Of a stretch of 64,000 bases of DNA, positions 31,208 through 40,243 are shown in pieces. Every line of letters begins with the position of its first letter. Positions within the stretch are counted from its first letter, which is position 1. A model generated the notes under the pieces. That model did not search any database and was not told where the DNA came from. It saw only the letters and a list, made by a program, of their open reading frames with translations. Source of the stretch: Bacteroidota bacterium (GTDB taxonomy: Bacteria; Bacteroidota; Bacteroidia; Bacteroidales; F082); NCBI GenBank assembly GCA_016845105.1, contig JAERTF010000142.1, positions 1 to 64,000 of the forward strand, read 5' to 3'. Made by a program: the position numbers and the translations under genes.

Positions 31208-31600
31208 CTATTCAGTACTATCCTTTGGTTCTTCCTTTTTTGCAACTTTTTTAGTAGTAGTTTTTTTTGCGGGTGTTTTTTTAGCTGCCTTTGGTTTAGC
31301 TGGGGCTTTCTCTTCTTTTGCAACCTCCTTTTTAGCAGTAGTTTTCTTGGCCGCTGTTTTCTTAGGTGCTACTTTCTTAGTTTCTTTTTTGGTTTCTTTT
31401 TTTGCTGGTGCTTTTTTTACAGGAGTTTCAACAACTTCTTCAACTTTAACATCTACTTTTTCAACAACAGGTTCAACTGTTTTGGTAACTCTTTTTTTAA
31501 CCGGCGGTACATATAGTGGTGTTCTTTTTTTTCTTCTGCTTTTACCGTAAGATCCTATTATTATTTTTCCTCTTCTGGTTTTCTTATCACCTTTTCCCAT
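31208..31600 (-). CDS. 30S ribosomal protein THX with extended Lys/Ala-rich (histone H1-like) tail
   Basis: MGKGDKKTRRGKIIIGSYGKSRRKK is THX-like; followed by about 90 aa of KKxAxKK/AKK repeats. Confidence 0.82.
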   Translation of the reverse strand: MGKGDKKTRRGKIIIGSYGKSRRKKRTPLYVPPVKKRVTKTVEPVVEKVDVKVEEVVETPVKKAPAKKETKKETKKVAPKKTAAKKTTAKKEVAKEEKAPAKPKAAKKTPAKKTTTKKVAKKEEPKDSTE

Positions 31601-31661
31601 GGTCTGTAGTTTAATGTTAAAATATGCTGTAAAATTATGAAAAATCGCTTATAGAACAAAA

Positions 31662-32348
31662 TCAATTCATATTATTAAAAAAATGCTTTTCAACCACTTC
31701 ATGTCGAGAAATAGAATTTCTTGCCCAATCTAATTGGATATCTGTAATTTCATTGGTATCAAGCTTCCAATTTATATCACTTTTGTGTAAGCGTTGAGTA
31801 AGTGTAAATAAAGTAATTGCGGCCGAAACAGATATATTGTAACTTTCCGTAAATCCGTACATTGGTATTCTTAAATACTCATCTGCCGCATCAATGGCAA
31901 TGTTGCTTAGTCCGGTTAGTTCGGTTCCAAAAACAATTGCAGTTTTATCATCTATTGAAAGGCTATCAAGATCCTTTGAATTTTTGTGTGGGGTTGTAGC
32001 TATTATTTTATATCCCTTACCTCGAAGTTTATTATAAGCATCAAGTGTATTATTTTCATTGGAATTGTATTTAATTAAATTTAGCCATTTGGATGAACCA
32101 AGTGCAACTTCGGGGTTTACATCATACTCATTTTTATTTTCGATAATATGAATATCCTGAACTCCTGTCAAATCACATGATCTTAGAACAGCACTGGCAT
32201 TATGCGATTGGTAAATATCTTCCAATACAACTGTTAAATGCCGGGTTCTGAAATTGATAATATCTGAAAATCGCTTTTTTCGTTCTTCTGAAATAAAACT
32301 CATTAAGTGATTTAGTAACTTAAGCTTTGTTTGCAAATCGTAATTCAT
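31662..32348 (-). CDS. TrmH/SpoU family RNA methyltransferase
   Basis: DIYQSHNASAVLRSCD, IVFGTELTGLSNIA, YNISVSAAITLF. Confidence 0.92.
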   Translation of the reverse strand: MNYDLQTKLKLLNHLMSFISEERKKRFSDIINFRTRHLTVVLEDIYQSHNASAVLRSCDLTGVQDIHIIENKNEYDVNPEVALGSSKWLNLIKYNSNENNTLDAYNKLRGKGYKIIATTPHKNSKDLDSLSIDDKTAIVFGTELTGLSNIAIDAADEYLRIPMYGFTESYNISVSAAITLFTLTQRLHKSDINWKLDTNEITDIQLDWARNSISRHEVVEKHFFNNMN

Positions 32349-32426
32349 CTTCTCACACCTTTATGATGGCGCAAAAGTATGAATTTTATAAAAAATTACA
32401 GGAAGGTATGACCAAACCGAAGTTTT

Positions 32427-35258
32427 TTATTTAATCTGGTATTTTATACCAATTTCAAAAACACGACCCAATGTATATTCTCGTGAGATATATTCCTGAC
32501 CTTTGAATGTATATATTTCTTTGAATGGAGGATTTAACAAATTAGTGGCCTTAAACGACATAGTGAAATGTGATGAGATAGTTTTAGAGGCAACCAGGTT
32601 TAAAGAGTTAAAGGGCTGTTGATAAATATCAGGTGTCCCGCCTTTAACGTTAATAATAAGTTTTGGTCCGGTAACATTATATACTGCATTTATATCTAAT
32701 CCAATATCTCTGTTTTGATATCCAAATGAAGCATTTAGTATATATGGCGATTGACCCTGCATAGGTCGTGTATTTTTTGCATCAGGGTCGGTGGCTCTTA
32801 TGGCACTAAGTTCTACTGAATCAATACCAACTTTCGAATACACATAAGTAAAGTTTATCCCTATCTTAAAATGACGTAATGGTTTAATGAAGTAAAGGTT
32901 TTTTCTAATATCTAATTCAAAACCATATACCAAAGCCTGATCCATGTTGTCCCATGAAATCTCAGAGTTTTGAGCCTTAGGATTTTCAACAACTTCAATA
33001 GGATCAGTAAAGCGTTTTGCAAACACACCAAACGATGCAATTTCTGAACTGGTTATATAGTATTCATACTTCAAATCTAGATTGTCAATGAGAGATCTTT
33101 TTAAATTTGGATTCCCAACTTCGGTGCGGTTAATGACATAATCCTCAGATGCATAAGGTGCCAGCTCCCTAAAACTTGGTCTAGCCAGAGTTCTTGAAGC
33201 ATTAAACCGAACATTCATTTTTTTATTTGCAAACCACGTTAAATTTAATGCAGGTAAAAGATCGCTGTTATTAAGATAACCTGTTGCCATTGAAGAATCT
33301 TTACTTGCTGAATTTATAACTGTTTGTTCATATCTTACACCGGTAACAATTCTGAATTTGTCTGCTAGTTTTGCATCTATCATTGCATAGCCGGCAATAA
33401 TGGATTGGTTTGCAGTGTAGCTATTTTTTAGGTCATCACCAGGATTACCTTGTACATAAAGTCCGAAATTAGATCCGGTATTTGGATTATATCCGGGATA
33501 ATTTAATCCAATATTATTATTTGAAAGAAAGTCCGTCACATTTCCATCGTAAGTATTTGATGCAAATTGAAATTTGTAATCAACTCTTTTTTCATTGAAA
33601 TCTCTGTTTTTATATGAATAGGCACCTCCAAATTGGAGCTTGGGTGCGTTTTCTTTTTTCCCAAGGTCGAGGGAGGCGTTCACTTTAAAGTTCAAATTTC
33701 CCTCCTTCATATTTCTATAGAATCTTGCTGGTACTTTATAAATTGATGGCTCAATTGCATAGGTGTACTTTCCTTCATTATCAGGGTAATAACTGTTTGT
33801 GAAAAACCTCATGTCGGGCTCATCCTGTTTCGATTTTGTATATGAACCAATCCAGGTAACTTTAAGTTTGGAGGCTTTTTCAAAGTAATGCTCCCCACGT
33901 AACTGGCCTGAAGTAAAACCACGTTGAAGCCATAGTAATTTTCTTGATTCAATTAACAAACTACCAATATCATCTGATGGTTTTGGACCAATTGTATATA
34001 ATGCCTGTGATTTACCACTTTGATTTTTAAATACATTAAAGCTTATTTTGTGATTAAGACCTATTTTATAGGATATGTTTGCCAAGGCACCCCATAATGA
34101 TTCTTTTTGACCCTGGGTGGCCTTGTAGTTATATTGGGTAATTAATTTTTCATCCCCAGCACCACCTAATTTATAGCTACCGTACGTGGCATTATCATAA
34201 TACTCTTCTTCGTATTTATAAGATAAACCAATAACATAACCAATTGAGTTTTTCCCAATTACATATTGGTTTCCGACAGAAAATGAATAACTACTATTCA
34301 TTGCTGAAGGTAAGGTTGTTGGTGCCATTACTTTGTTAAATGATGATGTGATGTTGGTAAGTCCTTGCTTATCCGATGGGTAAACGGGGATATCACCGTT
34401 AGCGTCGGAAGGTAGGTTTCGTAATCCATTATCATAACCAAATAAATCGGTATCACTTCCCTTGTATGATAAGAAGTTATTGTTAAAGCTTGCTTGTGAA
34501 TTGTAACCTGCTTTTACACTAAAACTTAGCGTAAATGTTTCAGGGAAATCAAGAGTTACAATGTCAACAAGTCCACCAGTAAAATCCGCAGGTAGGTTAG
34601 GAGTATATGACTTGTATACAATCATATTCTCGATAAGATTAGTTGGAAATATATCCATCTGTACCGTATTTTTATTTGGGTCAAGCCCTGGAATGTCGGC
34701 ACTGTTCAATGTTGTTTTGCTATAGCGATCGCTAAGTCCACGTACAAAAACATATTTTCCACCTTCAACGTTAATTCCCGATACTCTTTTCAATGCTCCT
34801 GCAGCATCGCTATCTCCGGCTCGTTTCATTTGTTGTGATGATAGACCATCAACAACATTTGCAGATTTTTTTTGAATTGACAGCATTGCTGTTTCTGACC
34901 GGGTTACAGCTTTTGCGCTAATAACAACCTCGTCCAGTCCCATACTTACGGTGCTAAGGGTGAAGTTTAAAATTGTTATTTCATCAGCTTTGATTTCTAC
35001 ACCTACTATTGTTGTTGGGTCGTATGAGATGAATTGACATGTAAAGTCATATGTTCCGGGTTCAATGTTACTTACGGTGTAATTGCCATCAAGATCAGAG
35101 GCTGCACCAATTGAGGTCCCCATAATCATCACCGTGGCACCTATGAGTTCTTCACCTGTTTCACCATCGGTAATTTTACCTCGTAGAGTTCCACTCTGTG
35201 CCACCATAGTAAGTGATAATACACTAAGTAGAACTGTAAAAAGAGTTTTTCGATACAT
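32427..35258 (-). CDS. TonB-dependent receptor with N-terminal carboxypeptidase-regulatory-like domain
   Basis: CarboxypepD_reg-like LRGKITDGETGEELIGATVMIMG; plug GVNVEGGKYVFVRGLSDRY-type region; C-terminal beta-barrel. Confidence 0.93.
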   Translation of the reverse strand: MYRKTLFTVLLSVLSLTMVAQSGTLRGKITDGETGEELIGATVMIMGTSIGAASDLDGNYTVSNIEPGTYDFTCQFISYDPTTIVGVEIKADEITILNFTLSTVSMGLDEVVISAKAVTRSETAMLSIQKKSANVVDGLSSQQMKRAGDSDAAGALKRVSGINVEGGKYVFVRGLSDRYSKTTLNSADIPGLDPNKNTVQMDIFPTNLIENMIVYKSYTPNLPADFTGGLVDIVTLDFPETFTLSFSVKAGYNSQASFNNNFLSYKGSDTDLFGYDNGLRNLPSDANGDIPVYPSDKQGLTNITSSFNKVMAPTTLPSAMNSSYSFSVGNQYVIGKNSIGYVIGLSYKYEEEYYDNATYGSYKLGGAGDEKLITQYNYKATQGQKESLWGALANISYKIGLNHKISFNVFKNQSGKSQALYTIGPKPSDDIGSLLIESRKLLWLQRGFTSGQLRGEHYFEKASKLKVTWIGSYTKSKQDEPDMRFFTNSYYPDNEGKYTYAIEPSIYKVPARFYRNMKEGNLNFKVNASLDLGKKENAPKLQFGGAYSYKNRDFNEKRVDYKFQFASNTYDGNVTDFLSNNNIGLNYPGYNPNTGSNFGLYVQGNPGDDLKNSYTANQSIIAGYAMIDAKLADKFRIVTGVRYEQTVINSASKDSSMATGYLNNSDLLPALNLTWFANKKMNVRFNASRTLARPSFRELAPYASEDYVINRTEVGNPNLKRSLIDNLDLKYEYYITSSEIASFGVFAKRFTDPIEVVENPKAQNSEISWDNMDQALVYGFELDIRKNLYFIKPLRHFKIGINFTYVYSKVGIDSVELSAIRATDPDAKNTRPMQGQSPYILNASFGYQNRDIGLDINAVYNVTGPKLIINVKGGTPDIYQQPFNSLNLVASKTISSHFTMSFKATNLLNPPFKEIYTFKGQEYISREYTLGRVFEIGIKYQIK

Positions 35259-35297
35259 AATCGTAAGTAGTTATGATTGTTTGGTTTTATTAAAATA

Positions 35298-35331
35298 GCT
35301 AAAGTGACCATTATGAAATAGTCACTTCAGC
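35298..35331 (-). other. 11-bp-stem hairpin (GCTGAAGTGAC - 12 nt - GTCACTTTAGC on the minus strand)
   Basis: 10/11 complementary arms between the beta-helix lipoprotein gene and the TonB receptor gene; weak T-tract follows. Confidence 0.6.
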
Positions 35332-35369
35332 ATTGGAATTAATTAATTCTATTATGATAAACTATAAGT

Positions 35370-37058
35370 TTAATTGCCCATGTATTTTGAAACAAGAGTC
35401 CATCCCTGAGCCCAGTTTTCTCCCTGGTCGAATGCTCCTTTGTAGCCTACTGTTTGAAAGAAAGTGTCTGCAGGTACTGTTGCCATATTAGCACTAACAT
35501 CGTTTGTTGGAATAATGTTAAATACGTCAGTTGTTACAGTAAATCCTGGATCGTAAACTTCGTTTGATGCTGATGTAAAGTATGCTGCAACTATGCCGCT
35601 AGCTTCCTCAACGATCATTGGGTCAACATCATCTGCTGCTGAAACAGTAAATATGGGATCTGCATCAATACTATAAAAAAGGTTATTTTTGAGTGTTAGT
35701 TCATCAGCTCCAAATCGTGTGTAGCTGCATTCACCAGAAAGTAATTCAATGTCAATTCCTTTTTCCTGACTGTAGAAAATGGAGTTTGCATAGTGTCCAC
35801 CTGCGTTATCACGGAAAGTGATAGTTCGTTTTCCTGCGCCATTTCCACGTCCAAGATATGTTACGTTGTAAATTTGAGGAATTGCATATGGAATTCCTGT
35901 TTCTGGTTCTGTTCCTCCATCATGTTCTCCCAAACGGTCGCCACGATCGAAGCCCTGTATTGCAGCCCAAAATTGGCCTGATCCTCTGTATCCCTGATCA
36001 TAATCATATGAATCATCTCCGCAGAAAGCAACAATAATATGACTTAGTTGTGGTTTTCCACCGAAGAACTCAACACCGTCATCTTTATTCGAGATAACTT
36101 CGATATAATCAAATACAGTAGCGCTGCCAACTCCACCCAGGGTAAGTCCGTTAATTTCGTTTCCTTCACCAATATCAGTACCACCATGACGGATTGAAAT
36201 GTATTTAAGTACACCTGAATTATCTGCATCATTAGTACCACCATAAATACCCCTTGCTTCTGTTTGTGGTATTCCTTCTATTTGTTGCTCGATAGGAACA
36301 GTATTTAGCACTGCATGTCCTAATACAATTACACCACCCCAAAGACCATCGTCTAAATCAGCAACGGATCCTGCAAGATCATCAGCCTCAGCTGTGAAAA
36401 TAATTGGTAGTTCGGCAGTACCTTCGGCCATTATTTTACCGCCACGTGCTACTATTAATGCAGAAGCATTTTCACCTTGTCCAGCTCTACCCTTGATAAC
36501 GGTTCCTGGTTCAATAGTAAGTGTTTGTCCATCATTTACAAATACTAAGCCCTGAAGAATATAAACGTTGTTGGCGGTCCATGTTGTGGTTCCTGTACCA
36601 TTTCCGTTATCTTCTATTAGTATGATATTACCGTCAAACGAAGCTTCTTGGGTTTGATCAGCACTCATTGCTTTAGCAAATTCATTATATATACTTGTTG
36701 CAGATGCTGGTTTAACAACCAATGTTTCATCTCCCGAAGGGTAATCTGACATCACTAAGTTTATAATTGCATTTGATTCACCAGCAATATGACTAACTGT
36801 CATTGATGCAATAGTAGCAGTTCCACCGTCAACTGATACTGCAAATGATGCATCAGTTAGGTTACCTGTTTTGTCATTTTGTGCGTAAACTCCCTGACTA
36901 AAAGCAATTGTTGCAATATAATCTTTATTATCGCCTGACATTGAAATACTACTCATTATAGGTGACGCGGGTTCCGGATCATCATTCTTATCATTACAAG
37001 CGCTTGTTCCCAACAATATAATTGCTGCAAAGGCAGCCAATAGATTAAATTTTTTCAT
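35370..37058 (-). CDS. Beta-helix-like surface lipoprotein (paralog A)
   Basis: Lipobox GTSACNDKNDDPEP; LTIEPGTVIKGRAGQGENASALIVARGGKIMAEGT; strongly similar to 38473..40170. Confidence 0.8.
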   Translation of the reverse strand: MKKFNLLAAFAAIILLGTSACNDKNDDPEPASPIMSSISMSGDNKDYIATIAFSQGVYAQNDKTGNLTDASFAVSVDGGTATIASMTVSHIAGESNAIINLVMSDYPSGDETLVVKPASATSIYNEFAKAMSADQTQEASFDGNIILIEDNGNGTGTTTWTANNVYILQGLVFVNDGQTLTIEPGTVIKGRAGQGENASALIVARGGKIMAEGTAELPIIFTAEADDLAGSVADLDDGLWGGVIVLGHAVLNTVPIEQQIEGIPQTEARGIYGGTNDADNSGVLKYISIRHGGTDIGEGNEINGLTLGGVGSATVFDYIEVISNKDDGVEFFGGKPQLSHIIVAFCGDDSYDYDQGYRGSGQFWAAIQGFDRGDRLGEHDGGTEPETGIPYAIPQIYNVTYLGRGNGAGKRTITFRDNAGGHYANSIFYSQEKGIDIELLSGECSYTRFGADELTLKNNLFYSIDADPIFTVSAADDVDPMIVEEASGIVAAYFTSASNEVYDPGFTVTTDVFNIIPTNDVSANMATVPADTFFQTVGYKGAFDQGENWAQGWTLVSKYMGN

Positions 37059-37109
37059 TTTAGTTGTTTAATTAATTTGTGATTAATTTAATTTGATTAA
37101 TTAATGCGG

Positions 37110-37117
37110 CAAAAGTA
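37110..37117 (-). promoter_or_regulatory. -7 box TACTTTTG for the 37058 gene
   Basis: Matches TAnnTTTG; exactly 16 bp downstream of the 11-mer direct repeats. Confidence 0.6.
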
Positions 37118-37133
37118 GAGATGCAATAAGAAC

Positions 37134-37166
37134 TTAATATTACCCTAATATTAAGTAAATGTTAAG
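37134..37166 (-). promoter_or_regulatory. Pho-box-like array: three contiguous 11-mers
   Basis: Minus strand CTTAACATTTA/CTTAATATTAG/GGTAATATTAA. Confidence 0.7.
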
Positions 37167-37442
37167 TGTGAAATAATGAAGAGACTCAATGTGATAATGC
37201 TGTAATTATCAGTGCAATTGCCTAAAAACAAAAGCTTTTGATGTTTGTTGACTGATGTATGATATGATTTTTAAATCGGTAAGATCTTCATTCAACTACC
37301 CGGTTGGTATGAAGTGGTAATTTGGTACAATTAAAACTATAAATAATGAAGAGGAAATGCTTAGCGCTATAGTAGATCGTGATTAAACCTAAGATCTATT
37401 TAAAAAAAGATAGTTAACTTTTTTTGCTCAATACAAAGAGTA

Positions 37443-37904
37443 TCAATCATATTTTTTTTCTGATATAAGCTTGTTGTTTTCGTCCCACATATACCAGTTT
37501 CCAACTTTTTTGCCATGGTCGTAATTCATTTCATAACGCTTATTTCCGTTATCGTCATATATCATCCATTTGCCATGTTTAAGATCTTTTTCATAGTGTG
37601 CTTCAGCAGTTTTTTGTCCTGCCAAATTCCAGGTTAACCATGTACCTGCTTTAAACCCATCCGTATATTCACGTTGTTCTTTTTTCTTATCCAATGAATG
37701 ATAGTAAATGGATGTGCCGTTTTCAAGTCCATCTTTGAAGTGTCGTTCTGATTCCAGGTTGCCATCTTTGAAATAGTTTTTATGAATACCCGAAAAAAGC
37801 TTACCATTTTTATAGTATTTGCCGTCTTCATTTTTTACCAGATCCTGTGCATAGGCACCTTGAATTGAAATAACAATAGTTATTAATAGTATTAGTTTCT
37901 TCAT
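37443..37904 (-). CDS. MORN-repeat/YwqK-like secreted protein
   Basis: Signal peptide; YYKNGKLFSGIHKNYFKDGNLESERHFKDG repeats. Confidence 0.8.
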   Translation of the reverse strand: MKKLILLITIVISIQGAYAQDLVKNEDGKYYKNGKLFSGIHKNYFKDGNLESERHFKDGLENGTSIYYHSLDKKKEQREYTDGFKAGTWLTWNLAGQKTAEAHYEKDLKHGKWMIYDDNGNKRYEMNYDHGKKVGNWYMWDENNKLISEKKYD

Positions 37905-37963
37905 TGTTTCGATTTGTTACAAAGATAGTGATTACGATGTAAATTTCAAAAAGAGGTAAATAA

Positions 37964-37993
37964 AAAAGACAAACTCATATGAATTTGTCTTTT
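37964..37993 (-). terminator. Rho-independent-like hairpin downstream of 38018..38341
   Basis: AAAAGACAAA - 10 nt - TTTGTCTTTT, perfect 10-bp arms, with a T-rich flank on the minus strand. Confidence 0.7.
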
Positions 37994-38017
37994 AGTAATT
38001 TTTAAATAAACTGTTAA

Positions 38018-38341
38018 CTACTCATTATCGAGTTTGATTTTGAGTTCCTTATTTTCGTTTTTGCAATCAACTTCAATACTTGTGTTGTTATAGGAAATTA
38101 GAGTTGTGCTGATTTTGTGGTTTCCAGGTACTACATTGTTTATCTCAAAGTTACCATCAAGATCTGAATAAACAACTATTTCTTCAAGTTCTATTTTTAC
38201 TCCAGCCAATGCTTCACCGGTAGCTTTGTCAAGTATTTGACCTGAGATAGTTGTTGTTGTAGCTACAGGTGCTTTTTCGTTTGAAGCAAACATTATTGTT
38301 GATGTAATTAAAATTGCGGCTATTAGATTAAGTGCTTTCAT
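38018..38341 (-). CDS. Small secreted CarboxypepD_reg-like domain protein
   Basis: TISGQILDKATGEALAGVKIELEE...YSDLDGNFEINNVVPGNHKIS. Confidence 0.8.
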   Translation of the reverse strand: MKALNLIAAILITSTIMFASNEKAPVATTTTISGQILDKATGEALAGVKIELEEIVVYSDLDGNFEINNVVPGNHKISTTLISYNNTSIEVDCKNENKELKIKLDNE

Positions 38342-38375
38342 GATTTCTGTTTTTTATTTTTAAGCAAATTAACTT

Positions 38376-38383
38376 CAAATAGT
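38376..38383 (-). promoter_or_regulatory. Candidate -7 octamer ACTATTTG for the 38341 gene
   Basis: TTTG-ending octamer exactly 16 bp from the 11-mer repeats; weaker match to TAnnTTTG. Confidence 0.4.
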
Positions 38384-38399
38384 TTTGTTTTTGATTAAG

Positions 38400-38432
38400 C
38401 CTAAGTTACCTTTATGTTAACTTAATGTTAAG
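38400..38432 (-). promoter_or_regulatory. Pho-box-like array: three contiguous 11-mers
   Basis: Minus strand CTTAACATTAA/GTTAACATAAA/GGTAACTTAGG. Confidence 0.7.
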
Positions 38433-38472
38433 TGTGTTAATTATTATCAATAAAATTATTGACAGGTACTTT

Positions 38473-40170
38473 TTACTTGGTAAGGTATTTATCAAATAAT
38501 GTCCATCCTTGTACCCAGTTGGTTTCTGGGTTTATGGCACCCTTGTAGTTAACTTGTGTAAACCACGGGTCAACAGGTAGGTCGGCCATGTTTTGTGATA
38601 CATCGTTTGTTGGTGATATATTAAACGAAGTACCTCGAATATCAAAGCCCGGATCGAGTAATTCGTTTCCTGAGGATGTAAAATAATGTTCCAGATTAGA
38701 GTTTGCATTGGCTTCATCATCAGGAGTTACATCACTGCCAGATGAAACCGACATGAACGGAATTTCTGTCTTAAAAAAGATATTGTTTTTGATAGTTAGG
38801 TCTTCGTCTTGGAATCTATTGTACGAACTTTCTGTAACGAGCAATTCTATATCAATACACTTTTGCTGGTTATAAAAAATGGAATTGGCATAATGACCAC
38901 CAGCATTATCTCTAAAGGTTATAATCCTCTTACCAGCATCTTCGCCTTTTCCGAAGTATGTTGCGTTATAGATTATTGGACGTGAATAAGGAGTTCCGGT
39001 TTCCGGGTCAGTACCACCATCATGTTCTGCCAAACGATCACCTCTGTCGAATCCTTGTATTGCCAACCAAAACTGGCCTGTACCATGATATCCTTGATCA
39101 TAGTCAAATGAATCATCACCACAAAAAGCGACTAGGATGTTTTTTAACCTAGCTGCCCCGCCAAATATTTCAACACCATCGTCGCGGTTGGCAAAAACTT
39201 CAATATACTCAATTGTAGTTTGGCTACCAACAGCACCAAGAGTTAATCCATTAATTTCATTGCCCTCACCAATGTCGGTGCCACCATGGCGTATCGATAC
39301 ATACCTTAGTATGCCCGAGTTATCGTTGTCATTATTGCCACCATAAATTCCACGTGGTTCAGTTTGAGGAATTCCTTCAATTTGCTGCTCGTTTGGTACT
39401 GTGTTAAGAGTTGCATTCCCTAGTATTATCACTCCTCCCCACAATCCGTCATCGAGGTTAGCAACCGACCCATTTAAATCATCTGCCTCAGCGGTAAAAA
39501 TGATTGGCTTTTCACTAGTTCCTTCTGCAATGAGCATTCCATTACGGGATACAATCAGGGCAGAGGCGTTTTCACCTTGACCACCTTTGCCTTTTATTAT
39601 TGTTCCTGGTTCAATTATTAATGTTTGTCCATCATTTACAAAAACAAATCCATCTAATATATAGATGTTGTTTGATGTCCATGTTGTTGTTCCGGTTCCA
39701 GCTCCATCGTCTTTTATAATTATTGTTTCGTGTGATGTTCCATCAATTGCAACTGATTTGGTTTGCAATTCACTCATTGCCACACCTTCAAAATTGTATA
39801 TACTGGTTCCGTTTTTAGGTTTTACGGTTATAATATCGTCATTCAAAGGTGCGTTCTCAAATGTTACTTTGATATTTGCTGTTTTTTGTGAAGCCGAATG
39901 AGTAACAATGAAATTATTGGTTGAAATAATAATGTCATCTAGAAGAAGTGTAAAATTATCCCTAGTTAGTTCACCTGTTTTATTGGCATTGCTATAGACG
40001 CCTTCACTAAAACGTATTGTTAGATTAAATGTTAGTTCGCTCCCGTCAATGGACAACGAATTCATAACAGGTGCATTGCCGGCTGGTTCGGGATTGTCAT
40101 CTTTCTTACAGGATATTGTTGTTGTTGCAATAACTACTATTACAAGTATTATATTTAATAACGCTTTCAT
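38473..40170 (-). CDS. Beta-helix-like surface lipoprotein (paralog B)
   Basis: Lipobox TTISCKKDDNPEP; LIIEPGTIIKGKGGQGENASALIVSRNGMLIAEGT; paralog of 35370..37058. Confidence 0.8.
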   Translation of the reverse strand: MKALLNIILVIVVIATTTISCKKDDNPEPAGNAPVMNSLSIDGSELTFNLTIRFSEGVYSNANKTGELTRDNFTLLLDDIIISTNNFIVTHSASQKTANIKVTFENAPLNDDIITVKPKNGTSIYNFEGVAMSELQTKSVAIDGTSHETIIIKDDGAGTGTTTWTSNNIYILDGFVFVNDGQTLIIEPGTIIKGKGGQGENASALIVSRNGMLIAEGTSEKPIIFTAEADDLNGSVANLDDGLWGGVIILGNATLNTVPNEQQIEGIPQTEPRGIYGGNNDNDNSGILRYVSIRHGGTDIGEGNEINGLTLGAVGSQTTIEYIEVFANRDDGVEIFGGAARLKNILVAFCGDDSFDYDQGYHGTGQFWLAIQGFDRGDRLAEHDGGTDPETGTPYSRPIIYNATYFGKGEDAGKRIITFRDNAGGHYANSIFYNQQKCIDIELLVTESSYNRFQDEDLTIKNNIFFKTEIPFMSVSSGSDVTPDDEANANSNLEHYFTSSGNELLDPGFDIRGTSFNISPTNDVSQNMADLPVDPWFTQVNYKGAINPETNWVQGWTLFDKYLTK

Positions 40171-40185
40171 GTATCAATTTTTTTG

Positions 40186-40193
40186 CAAAAATC
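40186..40193 (-). promoter_or_regulatory. Candidate -7 octamer GATTTTTG for the 40170 gene
   Basis: TTTG-ending octamer exactly 16 bp from the 11-mer repeats. Confidence 0.45.
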
Positions 40194-40209
40194 GACATCA
40201 CGTATTAAA

Positions 40210-40242
40210 TGATTATTAACCTAATATTAAGTAATAGTTAAC
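40210..40242 (-). promoter_or_regulatory. Pho-box-like array: three contiguous 11-mers (a possible fourth at 40199-40209)
   Basis: Minus strand GTTAACTATTA/CTTAATATTAG/GTTAATAATCA (TTTAATACGTG). Confidence 0.7.
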
Positions 40243-40243
40243 T

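Noticed and set aside
31200-31550. Long plus-strand ORFs (116 and 103 aa) opposite the THX gene
   Set aside because: Low-complexity Phe/Ala-rich translation arising from antisense reading of AAA/GCA-rich codons; the minus-strand THX ORF is the real gene.
37905-38017. Pho-box upstream of the MORN protein 37443..37904
   Set aside because: No 11-mer array; only the hairpin terminator of the preceding gene is present.
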